A stretch of DNA of 60,751 nucleotides from JBPCNH01 sp051001455 (GTDB lineage Bacteria; Actinomycetota; CADDZG01; WHSQ01): assembly GCA_051001455.1 (NCBI GenBank), contig JBPCNH010000041.1, positions 1 through 60,751 on the forward strand, read 5' to 3'. Under the pieces are notes generated by a model that was given only the letters and a program-made list of their open reading frames with translations, was not told the origin of the DNA and made no database searches. Positions 26,534 through 34,758 of this stretch are shown here, in pieces. Positions within the stretch are counted from its first letter, which is position 1; each line of letters begins with the position of its first letter. The position numbers and the translations under genes were made by a program.

Positions 26534-26905
26534 TCATTCCTTCCAATTATTTGCTGACAAGGATCTACCCGCAGGGTCCGGTGAGGAAACCCTGCGAGGG
26601 GTGGTGCTGGGCTGGCACCTCGGGCACCAGAAGGTCACCCGCTCCCCACCGTATCCGCTCTGTGACATATAACGCAGGGGGGTGGCACACCTCAGACACG
26701 GCTTACCGTGCCTGCCGTAGACCCAGCGAGCACGCCCCGGGCGGATCTCCCGTGGTGATCTGGCGACCGGTCGTCCGATTGGCCTCCATCACGCGTTTAG
26801 TCAGGTCGATCACTCCTTGGAGATCACTCACGTGACCGACGTGGGTCATGGGATGGAGCCCCGCCATGAAACAGATCTCTGACTTGTAGACGTTACCGAT
26901 CTCCC
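26534..26905 (-). pseudogene. nei: Truncated, frameshifted Nei/Fpg-type DNA glycosylase remnant
   Basis: Immediately behind the lhr stop, and slightly overlapping it in another frame, the strand reads LREIGNVYKSEICFMAGLHP, the helix-two-turn-helix region of endonuclease VIII. This continues to RQITTGD near 26750. A shift of frame then gives RPGRARWVYGRHGKPCLRC and VTFWCPRCQ, the C-terminal zinc finger (two CxxC pairs), ending at TGA 26534-26536. The N-terminal catalytic domain (about 170 residues, with the active-site Pro/Glu) is absent. In mycobacteria nei follows lhr, so this is a decayed copy of that pair or an assembly lesion. Confidence 0.8.
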
Positions 26906-29900
26906 TTAGGCACGGAGCCGCAACCCCCGGGAAGAGGGCCGGAACCCGGCTTCGACCAGCGCGCGCGCGAACGGCGTCTCGAATACGTCCCCTCCATCGG
27001 CTCTCTCTACATTCAGCTTCCCCAACAGGCCGTCGCGCGCGGCAAGCGCCAACGCATCCACTGCCGGTTGAAGGAGATCGAGGTCCTCTGTGTAGGAAAG
27101 GAGACTACGGCCGCCTCTCTCGACGTAAACGGTCAGCTCACCCCCGACCAGCACCACGAAGGCTCCCGCTTTCCGTCCCGCCCTATGACCACCTTCTCGC
27201 TCCGGCCACCCTAATGCCGCACCGTACGGATTTGCCGGATCGGTGGCAGCCAGTACTTGGGTCACCATCTCGGCCCTGGGGATGTCGACGAGAGCGCGCA
27301 TCCGGTCCACCGCTCCGGGAAGGGCGAACTGCGCGCCGCCGAGGCCCTCAACGAAGTAGCCGCGCCGGCACCTGCCCGATTCCTCCATCGCCTTCAGCAC
27401 CGAGTAAGCCGCCGCGAACCCACCCGGTATGCGCTCGATGTTCGCTACCCCTCTTGTGACGATGCCGTGACGCTCGAGAGCGGCCTCGACGAGCGCGTGC
27501 AGTCGCCGGGTCGGTTCGACCTCCCGACGCGCGACGAGGCTCCATCTCCCCGACGCGCTCGGAGGACCCAACCGCTGCGGAAGAGCAGGACCTCGCCGGC
27601 GCGCACGTCCCGCCCGGGGACGCGTCGCGGGGCCAGCGAGCGCGCGCAGCGGCGCGAACGTGTCATTCGTCACGTGTCCTGCCCAAACGAGCTCCCACAA
27701 AGCCAACAAAGATTCTTGATCGTCGGTCGACCCCGCGACATCGGAGAGCTGCCGGAAGAACATCGCTCCGCCCACCAGCGCCTCCTTGAAACTCTGGGCC
27801 GCCGGCGACAACTCGACCTGGAGCGGCTCGGGAAGTAACAGCGCGGCCGACTCAGCAGGAGCAAGGGCGACCCAACCGTCGTCGCTTCCCGTCGGACCCG
27901 CACCGCACCAAGTAACTGCACCCGACGCTCCCAGCTGATCCAGGAGGACCGGGGAATAGCCGGGGAGGCGAGCCGGAAGGACCTGTGTCTCGAGCACGGA
28001 TGCGGGGATCGGGATGCCCTGCAGTTGCTCGATCACTCCGAATAGATCGTCTAGCGATGCCTCGCCTCGTGTCTGCCGCGCGATGCCCTGCCACACGCTG
28101 AGGAACCGGGCCAATGCCTCGGGCGGTGCGGGTTCGACCTCTCTCCGGAGCGCGGCGAGTGACCTGCGCCTGATACGCCGCAGGACCTCTACCTCGACCC
28201 ATTCCGTACCGGAGCTGCCGGGGCGGAATTCTCCTTCGAGGACCCGCCCCCTGGCGACTAGGCGGCTCAGGGACGTTCCCACGACGGCCACCCCCAACCC
28301 GAGTCTTCCGGCTACATCTTCGGGAACGAACGGCCCGTGGGTGCGCGCGAACCGCGCCACCAGATCACCGACCGGATCCGCCACGGGCTCGAGGAAAGCA
28401 TCGGGGACCCCCGGAGGAAGTGCGACCCCGAGAGCATCCCTGAAACGGGCGGCGTCTTCGATAGCGATCCAACGCTCGACGCCCGCAACTCTCACCTGCA
28501 GCGCGCGCCGCCGGCCCGCGAGCTCCTCCAACCACTCTCCGGTCGCGCCCGGATGCTGCGAGCGCGTCATCGCTTCAGCTTCACTGAGGTCTCCCAATGA
28601 GCGCAGCGCGTCGTGCAATCCGTCCAGGTCTCTGAACTTGCGGTTGTCACTCAGTAGCTGGACCTCGAGTTCCACGTCCGCCAGTGCGGCGGGATCGATC
28701 AGTTCGCGCAGCTCGTCCCGGCCCATGAGCTCGGCGAGAAGGCTGCGGTCGAGTGAGAGAGCTTGGGCGCGCCGCTCCGCCAAGGGTGCATCCCCCTCGT
28801 ACATGAACGCGCTGATGTAACCGAACTGCAAGGACGATGCGAAGGGCGATGGATAAGGTGTATCGACCTCGACTAGGCGTACCTCGCGCGAGATGATGGC
28901 GTCCATGAGCTCCTTCAGTGCCGGTAGGTCGAAGACGTCCTGCAAACATTCACGGAAGGTCTCGAGGATCACGGGGAAAGACCCATATCTCGACGCGACC
29001 TGCAGCAGCCCCGCGCTCTTCTGTCGTTGCTGCCATAAGGGCGTGCGCGTGCCGGGCCTCCGACGAGGCAACAGCAAAGCCCGGGCGGCACATTCACGGA
29101 ACCTGCTGGCGAACAGTGCGGATCCTCCGACCTCACCGGTGACCAGGTTTTCGACCTCTGCCGGATCTATCGAGACGGAACCTCCTGCCGGTGCCTCCTG
29201 GGCTTCCGGCAATCGCACGACGATCCCGTCGTCGGAATAGATGCATTGGACCTTCACGCCGAGTGTCTCGCGCATGCGTGCTTCGATCGCTTGTGCCCAC
29301 GGTGCATGCACACGAGCGCCGAAGAACGAGTGGATGCAGACGCGCCAGTCCCCCAGCTCGTCTTGGAACCGTTCGACGACGATGGTGCGGTCGTCCGGCA
29401 AGATCCCGGTCGCTTCCTTCTGCTCGGCGAGATAAGAGATGAGGTTCTGCACGGCCTTGTCGTCCAGTCCTGCAGCACGGAGCGTGACGGCCTGTTCTTC
29501 GGGAGAGGCCGCGGCCAGGGCACGGGTGAAAGCTCCGAGAGCGCGGCCCAATTCGATCGGCCGTCCGGGAGCGTCGCCGTGCCAGAAAGGCATCTTGCCG
29601 GGCCGACCCGGCGCCGGGGTCACGAGCACCCTGTCATGCGTGATCTCCTCGATCTGCCACGAAGACGCGCCGAGCAGGAAGATGTCGCCGGGACGGCTCT
29701 CGTAGACCATCTCCTCGTCCAGCTCGCCGACGCGGGCCCCCTTCTCTCCCGCGATGAACACCCCGAACAGGCCACGGTCGGGAATCGTTCCTCCGGAAGT
29801 GACCGCGAGCCTCTGCGCATTCGTTCGGCCGGTGAGGACCCCGGTCACGCGGTCCCAGTTGATCCGCGCACGCAGCTCGGCGAAGTCATCCGATGGATAA

Positions 29901-31336
29901 CGTCCCGACAGCATGTCGAGCACGCTCTCGAGCGCCGAACGGGGTAGATCGGCGTAGGGAGCGGCGCGCCGTACGACCGCCTCGAGGTCGTCGACCTTCC
30001 ACGGATCCAGCGCGACCATCGCTACTATCTGTTGCGCCAGCACGTCGAGTGGGTTGCGCGGGTAGTGGGTCTCCTCGATCGCGCCCGTGAGCATCCGTTG
30101 CACGACCACGGCGGTCTCGAGCAGGTCGCCACGGAACCGCGGGAAGAACACACCTCGGCTGACCGCGCCCACGTGGTGACCGGCGCGCCCTACGCGTTGC
30201 AGCCCCGACGCAACCGAATCCGGAGCGCCGACCTGAACCACCACGTCCACCGCGCCCATGTCGATCCCAAGCTCGAGAGAGCTCGTCGCCACCACCGCGG
30301 GAAGACGACCCGCCTTCAGGTCCTCCTCTATCGCAACCCTTTGCTCGCGCGCCACCGAACCGTGGTGGGCGCGCACGATCTCTTCTTCCGCGAGTTCATT
30401 CAGCCTCGAGCTGAGCCTTTCGGCCAAGCGCCGAGAGTTAACGAAGATGATCGTGCTGCGATGCGACCTGATCAACTGAAGTAACCGGTCCTCGACGTGT
30501 GGCCACACACTCTGGCGAGCCTCCGCCCCTGCCGCCGAGCCACTCAGGATCAGGTCGACGTCATCGGTCTCCGGCGCCCCGTCGGGCTCGGTCATGTCTT
30601 CGACCGGCACGACTACCGAGAGGTCGAACTCCTTGTCCGAGGGTGGCGCGACCACCTGAGCCGGTGACGTTCCCCCGAGGAAACGTGCGACCTCGTCGAT
30701 GGGTCGCACGGTGGCGGATAAACCGATGCGTTGGGCGCGCCGTGGGAGAAGCTCATCGAGCCGCTCGAGGGTCAGAGCAAGATGCGAACCCCGTTTGGTA
30801 CCGGCAACGGCATGAACCTCGTCGATGATCACCGTATCGATGTAGCGCATCGCCTCGCGCGCGGCAGACGTCAGTATCAGGAACAGTGATTCGGGCGTCG
30901 TTATCAATATGTCCGGCGGACTGCTTGCGAAGCGCCGACGCTCCCCCGCCGGGGTGTCGCCGGTACGGACACCTACCCGAACGTCGGGTGCAGGCAGACC
31001 CAGACGTTCCGCCGCCGCGGTGATCCCGGTCAGCGGGGAGCGAAGGTTCCGCTCGATGTCCACCGCCAAAGCTTTCAGGGGTGAGACGTAAAGGGTCCTC
31101 AACCGCTCCGTCTTGGCAGGAAGCGGTGAGCTCGCTATCCGGTCCAGCGACCATAGGAACGCCGCGAGGGTCTTGCCCGATCCGGTGGGCGCCACCACCA
31201 GGGTGTCGCTACCGGAAGCCACCGCGCTCCATGCCCCCGTCTGGGCAGGCGTGGGCGCGGCGAAAGCAGCGCTGAACCACTGCCTGGTCGCAGGAGCGAA
31301 CCGCGCTAGAACGTCGGGATCCGGAGCGTCGGCCAC
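26906..31336 (-). CDS. lhr: ATP-dependent DNA helicase Lhr (long form)
   Basis: 1476 residues, matching full-length bacterial Lhr (about 1500), a 3'-5' DNA translocase and helicase linked to repair, especially of crosslinks. Visible: Walker A APTGSGKTLAAF, IIDEVHAV (DEVH box), LSATVRP, motif VI QRVGRAGH, then the Lhr winged-helix core and a long C-terminal region ending VEAGFRPSSRGLRLRA. It begins at GTG 31336. Mycobacterial lhr is induced by DNA damage together with nei, whose remnant follows here. Confidence 0.95.
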   Translation of the reverse strand: MADAPDPDVLARFAPATRQWFSAAFAAPTPAQTGAWSAVASGSDTLVVAPTGSGKTLAAFLWSLDRIASSPLPAKTERLRTLYVSPLKALAVDIERNLRSPLTGITAAAERLGLPAPDVRVGVRTGDTPAGERRRFASSPPDILITTPESLFLILTSAAREAMRYIDTVIIDEVHAVAGTKRGSHLALTLERLDELLPRRAQRIGLSATVRPIDEVARFLGGTSPAQVVAPPSDKEFDLSVVVPVEDMTEPDGAPETDDVDLILSGSAAGAEARQSVWPHVEDRLLQLIRSHRSTIIFVNSRRLAERLSSRLNELAEEEIVRAHHGSVAREQRVAIEEDLKAGRLPAVVATSSLELGIDMGAVDVVVQVGAPDSVASGLQRVGRAGHHVGAVSRGVFFPRFRGDLLETAVVVQRMLTGAIEETHYPRNPLDVLAQQIVAMVALDPWKVDDLEAVVRRAAPYADLPRSALESVLDMLSGRYPSDDFAELRARINWDRVTGVLTGRTNAQRLAVTSGGTIPDRGLFGVFIAGEKGARVGELDEEMVYESRPGDIFLLGASSWQIEEITHDRVLVTPAPGRPGKMPFWHGDAPGRPIELGRALGAFTRALAAASPEEQAVTLRAAGLDDKAVQNLISYLAEQKEATGILPDDRTIVVERFQDELGDWRVCIHSFFGARVHAPWAQAIEARMRETLGVKVQCIYSDDGIVVRLPEAQEAPAGGSVSIDPAEVENLVTGEVGGSALFASRFRECAARALLLPRRRPGTRTPLWQQRQKSAGLLQVASRYGSFPVILETFRECLQDVFDLPALKELMDAIISREVRLVEVDTPYPSPFASSLQFGYISAFMYEGDAPLAERRAQALSLDRSLLAELMGRDELRELIDPAALADVELEVQLLSDNRKFRDLDGLHDALRSLGDLSEAEAMTRSQHPGATGEWLEELAGRRRALQVRVAGVERWIAIEDAARFRDALGVALPPGVPDAFLEPVADPVGDLVARFARTHGPFVPEDVAGRLGLGVAVVGTSLSRLVARGRVLEGEFRPGSSGTEWVEVEVLRRIRRRSLAALRREVEPAPPEALARFLSVWQGIARQTRGEASLDDLFGVIEQLQGIPIPASVLETQVLPARLPGYSPVLLDQLGASGAVTWCGAGPTGSDDGWVALAPAESAALLLPEPLQVELSPAAQSFKEALVGGAMFFRQLSDVAGSTDDQESLLALWELVWAGHVTNDTFAPLRALAGPATRPRAGRARRRGPALPQRLGPPSASGRWSLVARREVEPTRRLHALVEAALERHGIVTRGVANIERIPGGFAAAYSVLKAMEESGRCRRGYFVEGLGGAQFALPGAVDRMRALVDIPRAEMVTQVLAATDPANPYGAALGWPEREGGHRAGRKAGAFVVLVGGELTVYVERGGRSLLSYTEDLDLLQPAVDALALAARDGLLGKLNVERADGGDVFETPFARALVEAGFRPSSRGLRLRA

Positions 31337-31407
31337 CCGCCCATCATGCCTCTTCTATGGGTCAAAGTACCCCGGGCCGCACCGTCGGCTCGGAAGGTTG
31401 ACGTGCT

Positions 31408-34400
31408 TCAGGGCAGAGTCTCGGCCTCGGTGTCCGCGGCGGCACCCGAGGCGGGGTCGTCGCGACCGCTCGCCACGTAGGTCTTCCCGGGGTCGCAGAA
31501 CCGAAGGAAGTCGCAGTAGTGACAGATCGGTGTCGGGACCGGCTCGAACTCCCCCGATTCGATGGTCCGGAACATGCCGATCAGATCGCCCTCGGTTAGA
31601 TCTAGATCGGTGGCCCGGCTGGTAACGGCATTGCCGGTCTTCAGATAGAAGTAGGTCACCTTCAGCTTCTCGGGGGGAACGCCCCAGATCTTCTGTGCTG
31701 CGAGTGCATAGATCGCCAGCTGCATCGAGGCGGTGGCATCTCCGGCCTCCGGCTCGCTGCCCGTCTTGTAATCCACCAGCTCCCAGTCGTCCCCAGAGAC
31801 GTAAACGGCATCGATGCGCCCCCGTACCAAGAAGCCGCCTTCTAGGGCGATCACGAAAGGCTGCTCGGTGTAGCGCGGCCGCGTGGTCGCGAAGCGGCTC
31901 GTTTCGAAGGAACGCTTCAGACCAGACGGCGTGGTTCCCTGCGTAGCGCTTTCGGTGACCTCCTCGGGTGTCATGTCCGGGAGCTCCTCTGGATCGTCCA
32001 AACGCTGCTGGCCGATCGACCTGATCTCGATCCATCTATGGATCTCGTGTCCGAGCCTGGCGGCTGCACTGGGGCGACGCGGGAGAGGACGGACCACCGT
32101 CCAGTAGAACTGCTTCGGACAACGGGCCATCTGAACCATGCTCGATACAGAAAGGCTCTTCAGCCGCTCGTCCGGTTTCTCGTCCGGCGCGGGGCGGGTG
32201 ACCAGCTCGAGCTGTTCACCCCGCCGCGCCTTGGCTTCGACGAAGGCGTCTCGATCTACCCGGTTCTGCTCGGCCATGTCATCCACGTGGATCCTGCCCG
32301 CGCGCACCGCGTCGAAGGCGGCGCGCCATCCCTCGGGGAACAGCGCGTCATCGGGCATCTCGTCTCCCGGCGGCCAGTGTTGCGCCCGATCGACGAGCTC
32401 GCGCCGCAGCGGATTCTCCTCAGGACGCGGACGGTTCCAGCGCACGGTCACTGCCGGATGCGGGTCCCTGCCGGGATCTTCGTCCGTGGCGGGCTTGCCG
32501 GCGAGCTCTTCGAAGAACAAACCCGGGCCTGCCGGTGTCACGCGTTCCTCGCCGTACCAGTGCGCGGCAGTCATCCTCAGCGACTTACGTGCCCGCGTGA
32601 TAGCCACGTACGCAAGCCTGCGTTCCTCTTCCATCGCGCGTTCACGAAGAGCCGATTCGAACCTCGACATCACCTTGTCGAACGAGGGCAAGGATTCGCG
32701 ATCCGTCCGCACTTCGTAAGGCAACTCACCGACCGACTTCGCCGGGTTATCGGTGACCTTGTCGTCGGGAAAGATCTTCTTCGCCATACCGGGCAGGTAG
32801 ACGAGGTCGAACTCAAGGCCCTTCGCTTGATGGACGGTCATCAGTTTGACCGAATCGTCGTGGCGAGGCTGTGCGACCTCGATGTCCTCTACCCCTTCGG
32901 CCGCCTCGAGGTACTCGAGGAAGGTCTCGAGAGAGGCCTCGCCCTCGAGCGGGGCGAAACGAACCGCAGCGTCGAGGAACGACGCGAGGTTCGCACGTGC
33001 CGCTCCGGCAACCTTGGTCCCCGAAGCCAGAAGCTCGTCGTCTATGCCGCTGGCCACGAGGATGTGCTCGACCGCCTCGCCCAACGTGAGCCCTCTCACG
33101 TCCCGTCGCATCTGCTCGAGCTCGGCGTGCAGACGCGTTAGCCGCTGCCGGGCTTCGTCGGAGAGGTCCTCGATCTCATCAAGGCGGCCGAGCGCCTCGG
33201 ATAACGAGAACCGCTCCTCGCCCGGGTCGACCTCGCCTTCCATGTGATCGCGCTCTTGCAACTGAGCGGCGAGCTTGCCCGTGTTCGCCGCCGCCCATCG
33301 GGCACACGCGGATATGTCGCGGAAATGGATGCGCCACCGAGGCCCCATGGCGATGCGAGCGAAGGGGATGTTGTCGCCCGGCCGCACCACGCTCTTCAGA
33401 TAGGCGAGAAGGTCGTTCACCTCGGGGGTGGTCATCAACCCACCGAGTCCGACGACCTCGACGGGGATGCCCTTGTCGCGCAGGACCTGCCCTATTCGGC
33501 CATAGAGCCTGCGCTTCCGGCAGAGGACAGCCACCTCGGAGTACGGAAACGGCCCGCCTGCCAAGCCGGAACCCGGCTCGTCCTCGATGCCACACAATGC
33601 CGCGATCTCGTCTGCGATCAGCTCGGCCTCGTCGATCTCGGAATCGAGCAGGTCGAGAGTGACCTCACCGGCGCCGCGCGGCTCGTGATGCAACAGTCGT
33701 TTCTCACCCCCGCGACGCTCGGAGGGGATCGAGGAGATGATCGCCTCCGCAGCTTGCAGGATGGATAGACCGGAGCGGAACGAAGTCTCGAGCGGCAGGG
33801 TCGTCGCCGGAGATCCGTCGGCCGCCGCGAAATGCTCGGGGAACCTGAGGATGTTATGCAAGGTGGCCCCGCGCCACCCGTAGATCGCCTGATCGGGATC
33901 TCCCACGACGGTGATCGCCGATCCGGCGGGATAGATCGCACTCATCATCTTCTGCTGCGCCACGTTGGTGTCTTGGTACTCATCCAGCAATACGTGCGGC
34001 CACCGGTGCCTCAAGGTCGCGGCCACATCCGGGAGCTCCGAGACGATGCGGCAGGCGAAGGCGATCTGGTCGCCATAGTCGATACGTCCCAGTTCTCTCT
34101 TGCGATCGAGATAGGCGCGCACGAGCCGTGCGATCTCGGGACGGTCTCGCAGAACGTCCGCCAACCGGTAGGGGATGCGTTTGTCAGATGCCTCGAAAGC
34201 AGCCTTCATGGCGGCGTCGGCCTCGATGACACGTTCGGGCTCAACGAGATGATTGGCACAAGCGTCCGCGAGGGAACGAGCGTTCCTGACGGGTTTGTTA
34301 GTGCTGCGCACCTCTAGGTGATCGAAGGTCATCTCTTCGAGGAGACGGCTGAGGAGCATGTACGCCTGCGCTTCGGACAGAAGAGCGACATCGGGTTCGA

Positions 34401-34758
34401 CGCCGATCTTCGGTCCGAAGTCCCGCAGCAGCCGGTCGGCGAATGAGTTGTAGGTGAGGATCGTTGCTTCTTCGCCTACCGGAAGGTCGAGGACGGCCAA
34501 ACAGCGCCGCACGCGCTCCGACAACTCTTGTGCCGCCTTGTTGGTGAACGTCAGACCGAGCACCTCGGATGCCCGCGCCCTGCCGGTAAGGACCAGGTGA
34601 GTGATGCGGGCGGCCATCACAGCCGTCTTGCCTGAACCAGCACCGGCGATGATGCCCAGGGGCGACGGAGGGTGCGAGATCGCGGTCCACTGCTCGTCGG
34701 TCGGCGGGAAACCGCCGAGGGCCTGCAGGATGCCGGGATGCTGTCTGATATCACTCAT
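31408..34758 (-). CDS. adnB: AdnB-like helicase-nuclease subunit (UvrD motor plus RecB nuclease)
   Basis: About 1116 residues. A complete UvrD/Rep motor comes first: IIAGAGSGKTAV, LDEYQDTN, GDPDQAIYGWRG, TVHQAKGLEFD and VAITRARKS. A C-terminal PD-(D/E)XK nuclease of RecB type follows: GRIDAVYV, then ELVDYKTG and MQLAIYAL. Cys residues (ARCPKQF, then CHYC ... FCDP) frame an iron-sulfur cluster. In mycobacteria AdnAB resects double-strand breaks in place of RecBCD, and AdnB is the lead motor. ATG 34758 overlaps the adnA stop (ATGA), so it is coupled to adnA. Confidence 0.9.
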   Translation of the reverse strand: MSDIRQHPGILQALGGFPPTDEQWTAISHPPSPLGIIAGAGSGKTAVMAARITHLVLTGRARASEVLGLTFTNKAAQELSERVRRCLAVLDLPVGEEATILTYNSFADRLLRDFGPKIGVEPDVALLSEAQAYMLLSRLLEEMTFDHLEVRSTNKPVRNARSLADACANHLVEPERVIEADAAMKAAFEASDKRIPYRLADVLRDRPEIARLVRAYLDRKRELGRIDYGDQIAFACRIVSELPDVAATLRHRWPHVLLDEYQDTNVAQQKMMSAIYPAGSAITVVGDPDQAIYGWRGATLHNILRFPEHFAAADGSPATTLPLETSFRSGLSILQAAEAIISSIPSERRGGEKRLLHHEPRGAGEVTLDLLDSEIDEAELIADEIAALCGIEDEPGSGLAGGPFPYSEVAVLCRKRRLYGRIGQVLRDKGIPVEVVGLGGLMTTPEVNDLLAYLKSVVRPGDNIPFARIAMGPRWRIHFRDISACARWAAANTGKLAAQLQERDHMEGEVDPGEERFSLSEALGRLDEIEDLSDEARQRLTRLHAELEQMRRDVRGLTLGEAVEHILVASGIDDELLASGTKVAGAARANLASFLDAAVRFAPLEGEASLETFLEYLEAAEGVEDIEVAQPRHDDSVKLMTVHQAKGLEFDLVYLPGMAKKIFPDDKVTDNPAKSVGELPYEVRTDRESLPSFDKVMSRFESALRERAMEEERRLAYVAITRARKSLRMTAAHWYGEERVTPAGPGLFFEELAGKPATDEDPGRDPHPAVTVRWNRPRPEENPLRRELVDRAQHWPPGDEMPDDALFPEGWRAAFDAVRAGRIHVDDMAEQNRVDRDAFVEAKARRGEQLELVTRPAPDEKPDERLKSLSVSSMVQMARCPKQFYWTVVRPLPRRPSAAARLGHEIHRWIEIRSIGQQRLDDPEELPDMTPEEVTESATQGTTPSGLKRSFETSRFATTRPRYTEQPFVIALEGGFLVRGRIDAVYVSGDDWELVDYKTGSEPEAGDATASMQLAIYALAAQKIWGVPPEKLKVTYFYLKTGNAVTSRATDLDLTEGDLIGMFRTIESGEFEPVPTPICHYCDFLRFCDPGKTYVASGRDDPASGAAADTEAETLP

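Noticed and set aside
26551..26835. 94-codon plus-strand frame opposite the nei remnant
   Set aside because: The minus strand carries clear Nei features, whereas this frame has none.
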